In this document: one piece after another, positions 24,502 through 32,973 of the stretch
Layout: every line of letters begins with the position of its first letter
How positions within the stretch are numbered: the first letter of the stretch is position 1
Assembly: GCA_900538305.1 (NCBI GenBank)
Contig: UPXY01000005.1
Coordinates: forward strand, 19,965-83,964
Length of the DNA stretch: 64,000 nucleotides
Source: an uncultured Collinsella sp.
GTDB lineage: Bacteria > Actinomycetota > Coriobacteriia > Coriobacteriales > Coriobacteriaceae
Direction: 5' to 3'
Notes under the pieces: model-generated
The model's input: only the letters and a program-made list of their open reading frames with translations
What the model was told of the DNA's origin: nothing
Database searches by the model: none
Position numbers and translations under genes: made by a program

Positions 24502-25335
24502 TCAGGCGCGCAGAAAGACGAGCCTCGAGGCACGCCCGTTTTGGTCGGAGAGCTCGGGCGCGAAGCGATAGCCCACGTTGAAGGCAGTGAGCTCGGCAGC
24601 GTCCGCGCAGCTGCGCTCCGCCATCCAGCGCACCATGGAGCCGCGTGCGATCTTCGATGCTGTCGCCCGCTGCACGGGCTTGCCGTCGCGGAGCTCTTCT
24701 CCAAAGATGCAGGTAACGACCTGCGTGTCCGAGCTCAAGTGCGGCAGCACCGCCTTGGCGTACTCGACGCTCGCGAGGTTCACCACCGTCTGCCCGCCAT
24801 TGGGGACGGGGGCTATTGGCTGGTGCGCGGTGATCGTCCGCGCGATGCGGTCGCCCCAAAACGCATAGAGGTCGCGCGCTCCGTCGACAGCAAGCCGCGC
24901 GCCCATCTCCAAGCGATAGGGCTCGATGGCGTCGAACGGCCGCGCGCACCCATAGAAGCCGGACACGATCCACAGATGCTCCTGCAGCCAGGTGAGCGCG
25001 TCGAGGTCGAGCACCTCGGGAGCAAGGCTTCGGTACTGGATGCCCACGTAGGAGAAGACGGCGGGGGAGACGAGCGGCGCGATGGCGGGATCGTCGAGAG
25101 CGGCCTCATCGCGCACGGCTTCGAAGCGGTCGAGCAGCTCCATGTTCTGGGCAAGCAGGGCGTCGTTCACGTTCCAAAGCCTGCGGAGCCCTTCCGCGCC
25201 TTCGTTTCGCTCGATGCGCCGGAGCTCGCGGAAGAGTTGCTCCGTTTGCTCGGGAAACGGCGGGATACCGCGTGGTGCGAACGAATCGCGCGCGACGCGC
25301 ATCTGCTTGGCGGGAGAGATGATGACCTGGAGCAT
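24502..25335 (-). CDS. yaaA: YaaA-family peroxide-stress protein
   Basis: 277 residues from the ATG at 25335 (MLQVIISPAKQM), longer than the ~250-260 typical. YaaA limits free iron and DNA damage during peroxide stress in Escherichia coli. Conserved pieces: ISPAKQM, VFSYVGIQYRSL, LWIVSGFYGCARPFDAIEPYRLEMGARL, LYAFWGDRIA, TVVNLASVEYAKAV. Between WGDRIART and VVNLAS there is an extra HQPIAPVPNGG-type segment. It is encoded by a copy of a repeat found again at 63947, so the insertion of a repeat into the reading frame is likely. Confidence 0.88.
   Translation of the reverse strand: MLQVIISPAKQMRVARDSFAPRGIPPFPEQTEQLFRELRRIERNEGAEGLRRLWNVNDALLAQNMELLDRFEAVRDEAALDDPAIAPLVSPAVFSYVGIQYRSLAPEVLDLDALTWLQEHLWIVSGFYGCARPFDAIEPYRLEMGARLAVDGARDLYAFWGDRIARTITAHQPIAPVPNGGQTVVNLASVEYAKAVLPHLSSDTQVVTCIFGEELRDGKPVQRATASKIARGSMVRWMAERSCADAAELTAFNVGYRFAPELSDQNGRASRLVFLRA
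24795..24830. repeat. Repeat copy embedded in yaaA
   Basis: Thirty-six bases (plus-strand start CGCCATTGGGGACGGGGG, then TATTGGCTGGTG) match 63947-63982 at 34 of 36 positions. In yaaA it lies in frame and encodes part of an extra loop. Confidence 0.85.
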
Positions 25336-25510
25336 AACGTTCTTTCGATGAGTCGATAGGTCGAATCGGGGGGGCATGGCGTTGCTAGACCCGAGTCCGA
25401 TTGTCTCATAGTGAGCCACATGGATCAGCCGAAAGAGACGGCTCCTTTTGGCTGATGCTCTAAATGACTCAAAACGACCCCGTCCCCAAATGAGTCACCG
25501 TGGGGCGTTG

Positions 25511-25661
25511 TGGAACAGTTTCCATAGCATCGACCGTTCGCCGAATGGTGAACGGTGAACGGTGACACGTCTGCCGTGAACGGTATTTTTGGAAACGTTT
25601 CATTCCAAAGTTTTACAAGCGTGCAATAATGCAAATGGAAGAGATTGGAAACGTTTCCAAT
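25511..25661 (+). promoter_or_regulatory. Promoter/operator region of the maltodextrin operon
   Basis: Three LacI-type half-palindromic sites: TGGAACAGTTTCCA (25511-25524), TTGGAAACGTTTCA with TTTGGAA/TTCCAAA symmetry (about 25588-25609), and a perfect 18-bp palindrome ATTGGAAACGTTTCCAAT (25644-25661). Between the last two, an AT-rich stretch with AATAAT (25625-25630) is the likely -10 area. The third site would then block transcription when bound. Direct copies of GTGAACGGT (25548, 25555, 25576) form a further motif of unknown role. The LacI regulator at 28873 is the obvious ligand-responsive partner. Confidence 0.75.
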
Positions 25662-25691
25662 TTCAGATGACAACGTGAGGAGGAAGTCATC

Positions 25692-27050
25692 ATGCTTAAT
25701 CGTCGTCAGTTCATCACGGCCGGTCTCGGTGCCACGGCAAGCGTTGCTGCGTTGGCTGGTTGCTCGGGTGGCGGCACCTCTGCGGGCGGCTCCGGCAGCG
25801 CTCCCGCGAGTGGCACGGGCAAGGTTTACTACCTGAACTTCAAGCCCGAGCAGGATCCCCAGTGGCAGGAGCTCGCCAAGGTCTACACCGAGGAGACGGG
25901 CGTCGAGGTAACCGTCAGCACCGCCGCTTCCGGTCAGTACGAGACCACCCTCAAGTCCGAGATGGCCAAGACCGACGCGCCGACCCTCTTCCAGGTGAAC
26001 GGCCCTGTGGGTCTCGCCAACTGGGTCGACTACTGCTACGACCTCGATGGCACGGACGTCATGAGCACCCTCACCAACGACGCCTACGCGCTTAAGGGCG
26101 AGGACGACAAGACGAAGGGCGTCGCCTACGTCATCGAGTCTTACGGCATCATCTACAACAAGGATCTGCTCGAGCAGTCCGGCCACACCGCGGACGAAAT
26201 CACCAACTTCGAGGGTCTGAAGGCCGTCGTCGAGGACATCACTGCCCGCAAGGACGAGCTCGGCTTCTCCGCCTTCACCTCCGCCGGTATGGACTCCAGC
26301 TCCGACTGGCGCTTCAAGACCCACCTGGCGAACCTGCCCATCTATTATGAGTACAAGGAGAGGGGTATCGACTCCACGGATGCTATCGAGGGCCTCTATC
26401 TCGATAACTACCGCCAGATCTGGGATCTCTACATCAACAACGCGACGTGCGAGCCGACCCTGCTCTCCACGAAGACCGCCGACGACGCCACCGCCGAGTT
26501 CACGACCGGCCAGGCCGTCTTCTATCAGAACGGCACCTGGGAGTATGCGAACGTCGTCGCCGAGGGCAGCGTCGTGAATGACGACAACCTCGGCCTCCTG
26601 CCGATCTACATCGGCGTCGAGGGCGAAGAGGACCAGGGCATCTGCACGGGCTCCGAGAACTACTGGTGCGTGAACAAGAACGCCTCCGAGGACGACATCA
26701 AGGCGACGCTCGACTTCATCAACTGGTGCGTGACCTCCGAGACTGGCACGACCGCCATGTGCGGCTCCGAGGGCGCCATGCCTTCCGGTGAGGCCGGCAT
26801 GGGCTTCGTGATTCCGTTCGAGGGCAACCAGCCGTCCAACAACGTCCTGAACAAGCTCGCGGACGAGATTAACGCCGAGAAGACCCCGGTCTCCTGGAAC
26901 TTCTCCACCATGCCTTCCGAGGAGTGGAAGAACGGCGTCGGCTCCGCGCTCACCACGTACGCGGCCGATCAGACCGATGGCAACTGGGACGGCGTCGTGA
27001 CCGCGTTCGTCGATGGTTGGGCGACCGAGGCCGCCGCTTCCAAGGCGTAA
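25692..27050 (+). CDS. Maltodextrin-type ABC transporter substrate-binding lipoprotein
   Basis: 452 residues. Signal peptide with twin arginines (NRRQF) and a lipobox LAGC, Cys24 being the lipidated residue; then a Gly/Ser-rich linker and a cluster-B sugar-binding fold (YIESYGIIYNKDLLEQSG-like core, TGQAVFYQNGTW). It delivers an oligosaccharide to the permeases encoded next. The malQ gene in the same cluster argues for maltose or maltodextrin (inference). AGGAGGAAG precedes the ATG. A terminator-like hairpin follows, as is usual for setting binding protein excess. Confidence 0.9.
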   Translation: MLNRRQFITAGLGATASVAALAGCSGGGTSAGGSGSAPASGTGKVYYLNFKPEQDPQWQELAKVYTEETGVEVTVSTAASGQYETTLKSEMAKTDAPTLFQVNGPVGLANWVDYCYDLDGTDVMSTLTNDAYALKGEDDKTKGVAYVIESYGIIYNKDLLEQSGHTADEITNFEGLKAVVEDITARKDELGFSAFTSAGMDSSSDWRFKTHLANLPIYYEYKERGIDSTDAIEGLYLDNYRQIWDLYINNATCEPTLLSTKTADDATAEFTTGQAVFYQNGTWEYANVVAEGSVVNDDNLGLLPIYIGVEGEEDQGICTGSENYWCVNKNASEDDIKATLDFINWCVTSETGTTAMCGSEGAMPSGEAGMGFVIPFEGNQPSNNVLNKLADEINAEKTPVSWNFSTMPSEEWKNGVGSALTTYAADQTDGNWDGVVTAFVDGWATEAAASKA

Positions 27051-27106
27051 GCATCCCGCAGCTCGACGAGGGCTCGCCCCGTCGGATCTGTTGAACCCCT
27101 AAGGTC

Positions 27107-27143
27107 GGCGGGCGGGTTTCCAACCCGTCCGCCGTCGTTTTTT
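27107..27143 (+). terminator. Intra-operon partial terminator
   Basis: GGCGGGCGGGTT (27107-27118) pairs with AACCCGTCCGCC (27122-27133, one mismatch) and is followed by GTCGTTTTTT. Located between the binding-protein gene and the first permease, it would lower permease expression relative to the binding protein. Confidence 0.75.
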
Positions 27144-27159
27144 GCAAGGGAGGTTAGCT

Positions 27160-28002
27160 ATGGAGAAAACCATCCGCAAGTACTGGCCAGTCTTTCTGGT
27201 GCCCACACTCGCGGCGTTCGTCATCGGCTTCATTGTGCCGTTCATCATGGGCGTGTGGCTGTCGTTCTGCGACTTCACCACCGTGGTCGATGCCGAATTC
27301 AACGGCATCACGAACTATGTGCGCGCCCTTCAGGACACCGTCTTCCAGCATGCGTTCTGGTTCACGGCGCTCTTCGCGGTCGTATCGCTTCTGGTGATCA
27401 ACGTCATCGCCTTCGCGCTCGCACTTGCGCTCACGCAGAAGATGCGCGGCACCAACCTCTTCCGCACCATCTTCTTCATGCCGAACCTCATCGGCGGCAT
27501 CGTGCTCGGCTATATCTGGCAGCTTATCTTTAACGGCATCCTCGCCCAGTACAGCCAGGCGATTAACCTGAACGAATGGTACGGCTTCGCCGGTCTCGTC
27601 ATCCTCGTGGCATGGCAGCAGATCGGCTACATGATGATCGTCTACATCGCCGGTCTTCAGTCCATCCCCACCGATGTCCTCGAGGCCGCCGAGGTCGACG
27701 GCGCAGGCCCCTGGCAGCGCTTGAAAAGCGTCATCATCCCCATGATGATGCCCTCGATCACCATCTGCACGTTCCTCTCGATCACCAACGGCTTCAAGCT
27801 CTTCGACCAGAACCTCTCGCTCACCGCGGGCGAGCCGTCGAAGATGTCCGAGCTTTTGGCGCTCAACATCTATAACACGTTCTACGGCCGCGTGGGCTGG
27901 GAGGGTGTCGGCCAGGCGAAGGCGGTCATCTTCTGTCTCGTCGTCGTGGCGATCGGCCTTATCCAGCTGCGCGTGACGCGCTCGAGGGAGGTGCAGGCAT
28001 AA
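27160..28002 (+). CDS. ABC sugar permease (MalF type)
   Basis: 280 residues from the ATG at 27160, preceded by AAGGGAGG. Six membrane segments. The EAA loop reads DVLEAAEVDGAGPWQRLKSV in the second half and contacts the ATPase. Missing the large periplasmic P2 loop of enterobacterial MalF, as in most Gram-positive relatives. Its stop codon touches the start of the second permease. Confidence 0.92.
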   Translation: MEKTIRKYWPVFLVPTLAAFVIGFIVPFIMGVWLSFCDFTTVVDAEFNGITNYVRALQDTVFQHAFWFTALFAVVSLLVINVIAFALALALTQKMRGTNLFRTIFFMPNLIGGIVLGYIWQLIFNGILAQYSQAINLNEWYGFAGLVILVAWQQIGYMMIVYIAGLQSIPTDVLEAAEVDGAGPWQRLKSVIIPMMMPSITICTFLSITNGFKLFDQNLSLTAGEPSKMSELLALNIYNTFYGRVGWEGVGQAKAVIFCLVVVAIGLIQLRVTRSREVQA

Positions 28003-28839
28003 ATGAAGCAGAAGAAGCTTTTGAGCATCATCGGGACCGTGTTCTTCACCATCCTGTGCTTCACCTGGGTGCTGCCTGTGCTCATCGTGCTCATGGACTC
28101 GTTCAAGAGCCGTACGTTCATCAGCTTGCAGCCGTTTAACTTCCCCACGGAGCTGACGTTCGTGGGGTTCGAGAACTACATGCAGGCCATCGATTACTAC
28201 GGATTCCTCGACGCCGTGGGCTGGACGGTCTTCATCACCGTGGGCTCCGTCCTCGTGATCCTCATCTGCTGCTCGATGTGCGCATGGTTCATCACGCGCG
28301 TGGCGAACCGCTTCACGAAGGGCGTGTACCTTCTGTGCGTGCTCTCCATGGTCGTGCCGTTCCAGATGGTCATGTTCACGCTCTCGCTCGTGGCTGACCG
28401 TCTGGGTCTCTCCACGCCTTGGGGCATCATCATCGTGTACCTGGGCTTCGGCGCGGGGCTCGCAGTCTTCATGTTCTGCGGCTTCGTGAAGTCCATCCCA
28501 ATCGAGATCGAGGAGGCGGCGCTCATCGACGGGTGCTCGCCCATCCGCACGTTCTTCAACGTGGTGCTGCCCATCATGAAGCCCACCTACATCTCGGTGG
28601 CGATTCTGCAGGCCATGTGGATCTGGAACGACTTCCTGCTGCCGTACCTCGTGCTCGATACCACCGAGTACAAGACGATCTCCATCGTGATTCAGTTCAT
28701 GAAGGGGTCGTACGGCCGCGTGGACATGGGCGCCATCATGGCGGCGCTCATCATGGCGGTCATCCCGGTCGTCATCTTCTACCTGCTGTGCCAGAAGCAC
28801 ATCATCAAGGGTGTCGCTGCCGGCGCGGTGAAGGGCTAG
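28003..28839 (+). CDS. ABC sugar permease (MalG type)
   Basis: 278 residues, starting immediately after the previous stop. Six membrane segments; the EAA motif is EIEEAALIDGCSPIRTFFN followed by VVLPIMKP. It pairs with the preceding permease to form the channel for the binding protein at 25692 and the ATPase at 31564. The C-terminus ends in the QKHIIKGVAAGAVKG tail typical of this class. Confidence 0.92.
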   Translation: MKQKKLLSIIGTVFFTILCFTWVLPVLIVLMDSFKSRTFISLQPFNFPTELTFVGFENYMQAIDYYGFLDAVGWTVFITVGSVLVILICCSMCAWFITRVANRFTKGVYLLCVLSMVVPFQMVMFTLSLVADRLGLSTPWGIIIVYLGFGAGLAVFMFCGFVKSIPIEIEEAALIDGCSPIRTFFNVVLPIMKPTYISVAILQAMWIWNDFLLPYLVLDTTEYKTISIVIQFMKGSYGRVDMGAIMAALIMAVIPVVIFYLLCQKHIIKGVAAGAVKG

Positions 28840-28872
28840 GTTACCGGGCGAGCGGTTAAGGCGAGGCGCATC

Positions 28873-29901
28873 ATGGACATCCGCGACATAGCACGGCTTT
28901 CGGGCTATAGCCTGGGGACGGTCTCGCGCGTGCTCAACGGTCATCCCAATGTGAGCGAGCGCGCGCGGGAGCGGGTGCTTTCGGTTGTCGAAGAGGTCGG
29001 CTACGAGCCCAACTCGAACGCGCGTTACCTCAAGATGCAGTCGCACCTGTCGATCGCCGTCTTCGTGAAGGGCTCGCGGAACATGCTCTTCGCCGACATC
29101 CTCGAGCGGGTGCAGGCGCTTTTGCGCGAGGCGGAAGAGCAGCCGGACGTGGTGTACCTTGGCGAAGACGATAACGAGGTCGAGGCCGCGCTTCGCTACG
29201 AGCGCCTGCGGCACCCCAAGGGCATCGTGTTTTTGGGCGGCGACCCGGCCTACTTCAAGGCGGCGTTCAGCCATATCAGCGTGCCGGCGGTGCTCGTCAC
29301 GAACACGGCGGCGGGGCTTGGCTTCAAGAACCTGTCGAGCGTGTCGACGAACGACGTCGCTGCCGCGCGCGAGCTCATGGAGTACCTGTACGGCGCCGGG
29401 CACCGCAGGATCGGCATCATCGGCGGCGAGCGGTCGCTCTCTCAGGTGGGCGGCAGGCGCCTGCATGGTGCCGAGGAGGCGCTGCGCGCGCACGGGATCG
29501 AGTTCGATTACGAGCGAGATTTCGAGCCGTGCCACTTCTCCATGGAGGAGGGCTACGACGCAGCGGTACGCCTCATCATGCGCGCGCCAGATCTCACCGC
29601 CGTCTTCGCCCTCGGCGATGCCATCGCGATCGGGGCTATGCGCGCGGTGTTCGACATGGGGATGCGCATCCCCGAGGACATCTCCATCGCGGGTTTCGAC
29701 GGCCTTGCGGCCGGGCAGTTCAGCGTACCGCGCCTCACGACGATCAGGCAGGACACGCGCCTGCTGGCATCGCGGAGCGTCGAGGCGCTCCTCGCGGCGC
29801 TCGCCGGTGAGGAACAGCCCGTGCGGGAGATGGTCTCGCATCAGCTGCTCAATCGCGAGAGCGTGCGAGCGGTCGAACAAGAACCTTGCCGAGTCGCATA
29901 A
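28873..29901 (+). CDS. LacI-family transcriptional regulator
   Basis: 342 residues. The first 20 residues are the LacI helix-turn-helix (MDIRDIARLSGYSLGTVSRV), followed by the hinge (SNARYLK) and a periplasmic-binding-like ligand domain (VPAVLVTNTAAGLGF, HRRIGIIGGERSLSQVGGRRLHG, AVFALGDAIAIGAMRA, SIAGFDG). It is embedded in the operon it presumably regulates, 33 bases after the second permease. The perfect TTGGAAACGTTTCCAA palindrome at 25645 is the expected operator. Confidence 0.93.
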   Translation: MDIRDIARLSGYSLGTVSRVLNGHPNVSERARERVLSVVEEVGYEPNSNARYLKMQSHLSIAVFVKGSRNMLFADILERVQALLREAEEQPDVVYLGEDDNEVEAALRYERLRHPKGIVFLGGDPAYFKAAFSHISVPAVLVTNTAAGLGFKNLSSVSTNDVAAARELMEYLYGAGHRRIGIIGGERSLSQVGGRRLHGAEEALRAHGIEFDYERDFEPCHFSMEEGYDAAVRLIMRAPDLTAVFALGDAIAIGAMRAVFDMGMRIPEDISIAGFDGLAAGQFSVPRLTTIRQDTRLLASRSVEALLAALAGEEQPVREMVSHQLLNRESVRAVEQEPCRVA

Positions 29902-29945
29902 GCGTGGCGGCGTCTTTGTCGCGGCGCGTGACCGGTGGGTAGAGA

Positions 29946-29975
29946 GCGGAAGCCCGGTGTCGCCGGGAGTTCCGC
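29946..29975 (+). terminator. Hairpin between the regulator gene and malQ
   Basis: GCGGAA/TTCCGC (29946-29951, 29970-29975) with an inner CCCGG/CCGGG stem. There is no T-run; the malQ ribosome-binding site (GAGGAGGAG) follows directly. It may be an mRNA-stability or attenuation structure rather than a true terminator. Confidence 0.45.
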
Positions 29976-29993
29976 ATTGAGAGGAGGAGAAGC

Positions 29994-31487
29994 ATGAGAA
30001 GCGCCGGCATCTTGATGCCTGTTACCGCGCTGCCCTCGCCTTGGGGCGTGGGCACGCTCGGTGCCGAGGCGCGCTCCTTCATAGATTTCCTCGTTGCGTC
30101 CGGGCAATCGATCTGGCAGCTGCTGCCGATCTGCCCTACGAGCTACGGCGACTCGCCGTATCAGTCGTGCTCGTCGTTCGCAGGCAATCCCTATCTCATC
30201 GATCTCGATGACTTGTGTGACGAGGGATTGCTCGAGCCCGATGAGTACCAGACGATCGCGTGGGGGAGCGACCCTGCGTGCGTCGATTACGGCCTGCTGT
30301 ACGAGCAGCGTTTCGGCGTGCTTCGCCATGCCGTGCGGCGTCTGCTCGATGCGCGCCGCGACGAGTTCGAAGAGTTCTGCGCGCGCGAGCACGCATGGCT
30401 CGAAGACTACGCGCTCTTCATGGCCATCAAGGGCGCGTGCGGCGGCGAGGCGCTCGGCGCATGGGACGAGCCGCTGCGTTTGCGCGACCCCGAGGCGCTC
30501 GCCGCGGCATCGGCTGAGCTCACGGACGAGGTACTCTTCTGGAAGGGCGTGCAGTGCCTGTTCTTCAACCAGTGGGAGCGTCTGCGTGCCTATGCGCACG
30601 AGCGGGGCATCCGTCTCATGGGCGACATGCCCATCTACGTGGCCGAGGACAGCGCCGACCTATGGGCGCACCCCGACCAGTTCCAGCTCGACGACGACCT
30701 GCGGCCCATCGAGGTGGCCGGTTGCCCGCCCGACGGCTTCTCTGCCACGGGCCAGCTCTGGGGAAACCCGCTCTTCGCGTGGGACGAGATGGCCGAGGAC
30801 GGCTTCAGCTGGTGGATCGAGCGGATCCGCTTCCAGCTCGGTCTATACGATATCCTGCGCATCGATCATTTCCGCGGCTTCGACTCTTACTTCGCGATTC
30901 CTGCAGGCGCCGACACGGCGGCGGGCGGGCGCTGGCGCGAGGGACCGGGCACGGCGTTTTTCGATACGATTGAGCGCGAGCTTGGGCAGTGTCCCATCGT
31001 TGCCGAGGACCTGGGGTTCCTTACACCCTCGGTGTACGAGCTCCTGGAGTACACGGGCTGTCCCGGCATGAAGGTGCTGCAGTTCGCCTTCGATAGTCGT
31101 GACGGCGGCGGCAGGGTATACCAGCCGCACAACTTCGTTAAGAACTGCGTTGCCTATGTGGGCACGCACGACAACGACACGGCGCTCGGCTGGCTCGAGA
31201 CGGCCGATCCCGGCGACGTCGAGCTCGCCCGTGCCTACCTGCACCTCGATGAACGTGAGGGCGAGGGCTGGGGCATGATGCGCGCCATCTGGTCGAGCGT
31301 GGCCGACACGGCGATCGTCATGATGCAGGATCTGCTCGAGTTGGGGAGCGAGGCGCGCATCAACACGCCCTCGACCCTTGGTGGTAATTGGTGTTGGCGC
31401 GCGTTGCCGGGCTTTGCGAGCGAGGAGCTCGCGAGCCGTCTGCACCGCCAGATGGAACTCTACGAGCGGCTGCCCGAGCGGGGCTAG
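29994..31487 (+). CDS. malQ: 4-alpha-glucanotransferase (amylomaltase, GH77)
   Basis: 497 residues, the compact form. It transfers glucan segments between maltodextrins, releasing glucose, and so processes imported maltodextrins. Start region ILMPVTALPSPWGVGTLG is typical. Catalytic residues line up with the family: Asp291 nucleophile in LRIDHFRG, Glu338 acid/base in VAEDLG and Asp393 in THDNDTALGW. The loop with WGNPLFAWDEM is intact. Strong GAGGAGGAG ribosome-binding site. Confidence 0.96.
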   Translation: MRSAGILMPVTALPSPWGVGTLGAEARSFIDFLVASGQSIWQLLPICPTSYGDSPYQSCSSFAGNPYLIDLDDLCDEGLLEPDEYQTIAWGSDPACVDYGLLYEQRFGVLRHAVRRLLDARRDEFEEFCAREHAWLEDYALFMAIKGACGGEALGAWDEPLRLRDPEALAAASAELTDEVLFWKGVQCLFFNQWERLRAYAHERGIRLMGDMPIYVAEDSADLWAHPDQFQLDDDLRPIEVAGCPPDGFSATGQLWGNPLFAWDEMAEDGFSWWIERIRFQLGLYDILRIDHFRGFDSYFAIPAGADTAAGGRWREGPGTAFFDTIERELGQCPIVAEDLGFLTPSVYELLEYTGCPGMKVLQFAFDSRDGGGRVYQPHNFVKNCVAYVGTHDNDTALGWLETADPGDVELARAYLHLDEREGEGWGMMRAIWSSVADTAIVMMQDLLELGSEARINTPSTLGGNWCWRALPGFASEELASRLHRQMELYERLPERG

Positions 31488-31563
31488 GCGCTCATGCAAG
31501 CACGGCGCGGTGCTCCCCGGAGTTGCTGCGCAGAGACGAATGGTCTTTGAGGAGGAAGAGATC

Positions 31564-32751
31564 ATGGCCGAGGTGAATCTGAAGCATATCGAGAAGGTGT
31601 ATCCGCACGCGGGCGGCAAGAAGCCCGCACCCAAGAAGCACGATGGCGAGAAGAAAGGGCCGAACCTCAAGGTGACGGACGAGGGCGTCGTCGCCGTTGA
31701 GGATTTCAACCTCGATATCGCCGATCACGAGTTCGTCGTGCTCGTGGGTCCTTCGGGCTGCGGCAAGTCGACGACGCTGCGCATGGTGGCCGGCCTTGAA
31801 GAGATCACCCGCGGCGAGCTTTACATCGACGGCAAGCTCATGAACGACGTGGCCCCCAAGGATCGCGACATCGCCATGGTCTTTCAGAGCTACGCGCTGT
31901 ACCCGCACATGACGGTGCGCGACAACATGGCGTTTCCGCTGAAGCTCCGCAAGGTGGGCAAGGAGGAGCGCTATAAGAAGGTCGAGGAGGCCGCGCAAAT
32001 CCTCGGCATCACGCAGTACCTCGACCGCAAGCCCAAGGAGCTATCCGGTGGCCAGCGTCAGCGCGTGGCGATCGGTCGCGCCATCGTACGCGAACCCAAG
32101 GTGCTGCTCATGGACGAGCCGCTCTCGAACCTCGACGCGAAGCTTCGCAACCAGATGCGCGCCGAGATTATCAAGCTGCGCGATCGCATCGACACCACGT
32201 TCATGTACGTTACGCACGATCAGACCGAGGCCATGACCCTGGGCGACCGCATCGTCGTCATGAAGGATGGCATGGTCCAGCAGATCGGCACGCCGCAAGA
32301 GGTTTACAACCATCCGTCGAACCTCTTCGTGGCTGGGTTCATCGGCACGCCGCAGATGAACTTCTACGATGCCGAGCTCGTGCGCGAGGGCGACGCCTAC
32401 ACCGTGCGTATCGGCGATGCGATCATCACGCCGTCGTCCGAGAAGCAGGCCGCGCTCGCCGCGAAGGGCGTTGGCTCGCAGTCCATCACGCTCGGCGTGC
32501 GTCCCGAGGACATCTCGCTCACCGACGAGGCCGAGAACGTGCTTACCGGCACCGTCGACGTGACCGAGATGATGGGTAGCTCGATCAACCTGCACGTGAG
32601 CGTGTACGGCCACGATAGCATCATCGTCGCGCAGACGACGAGCCTCGAGGGCAAGCCGCTCGTGCTGAGCCCCGGCGAGCAGATTTCGTTCTCCTTCGGC
32701 GGCGGCGCGCTGCACTTCTTCAGCAAGGAGACCGACGAGAACCTGGAGTAG
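31564..32751 (+). CDS. ABC sugar transporter ATPase (MsmX/UgpC type)
   Basis: 395 residues from the ATG at 31564, preceded by GAGGAGGAAG. Walker A GPSGCGKST (~residues 62-70), Q-loop MVFQSYALYPHMTV, signature LSGGQRQRVAIGRA, Walker B VLLMDEPLSNLDAKL, H-loop VTHDQTEAM, then the TOBE/MalK regulatory domain at the C-terminus. A Lys-rich segment of about 25 residues (HAGGKKPAPKKHDGEKKGP region, residues ~14-40) interrupts the first beta strands between KVYP and GVVAVEDF. It is unusual for the family. It energises the permeases upstream and may serve other sugar transporters, as MsmX does. Confidence 0.93.
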   Translation: MAEVNLKHIEKVYPHAGGKKPAPKKHDGEKKGPNLKVTDEGVVAVEDFNLDIADHEFVVLVGPSGCGKSTTLRMVAGLEEITRGELYIDGKLMNDVAPKDRDIAMVFQSYALYPHMTVRDNMAFPLKLRKVGKEERYKKVEEAAQILGITQYLDRKPKELSGGQRQRVAIGRAIVREPKVLLMDEPLSNLDAKLRNQMRAEIIKLRDRIDTTFMYVTHDQTEAMTLGDRIVVMKDGMVQQIGTPQEVYNHPSNLFVAGFIGTPQMNFYDAELVREGDAYTVRIGDAIITPSSEKQAALAAKGVGSQSITLGVRPEDISLTDEAENVLTGTVDVTEMMGSSINLHVSVYGHDSIIVAQTTSLEGKPLVLSPGEQISFSFGGGALHFFSKETDENLE

Positions 32752-32756
32752 GCACG

Positions 32757-32785
32757 TGTAAAATTACCCCAGGGGTTATTTTACA
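32757..32785. repeat. Dispersed ACCCCAGGGGT palindrome
   Basis: Imperfect palindrome beginning TGTAAAATTACCCC and ending AGGGGTTATTTTACA, located five bases after the ATPase stop codon. Same family as 4887, 35042, 36796, 39519 and 63924. Confidence 0.85.
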
Positions 32786-32877
32786 TGGGCATCGCGCTGG
32801 GTGGTGACTGCCTGCGCGTATTGAACATAGGTGTTCCGGGCGCGCGGACGACGCTTGCCCGTTCCTTCCTCCGTGCT

Positions 32878-32919
32878 GGGAGGCCCCGTTCGCGGTGATG
32901 GCCGTGGGCGGGGCCTTCC
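32878..32919. terminator. GC-rich hairpin between convergent genes
   Basis: AGGCCCCG (32881-32888) pairs with CGGGGCCT (32909-32916), with weaker flanking pairs. It lies between the ATPase gene and the convergent TetR gene. No T-run. Confidence 0.4.
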
Positions 32920-32973
32920 GCTGTATACGTTAGCCGTCCGGGCTGTGCCGCACGCTGTTCGGATGCCGGGGCG

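Noticed and set aside
27154..29880. A 908-codon reverse-strand open frame over the permease and regulator genes, and similar ones at 47761-49695 and 19756-21054
   Set aside because: They lie opposite well-supported genes, have Arg/His/Asp-heavy composition and no ribosome-binding sites; they are by-products of the GC-rich codon pattern.
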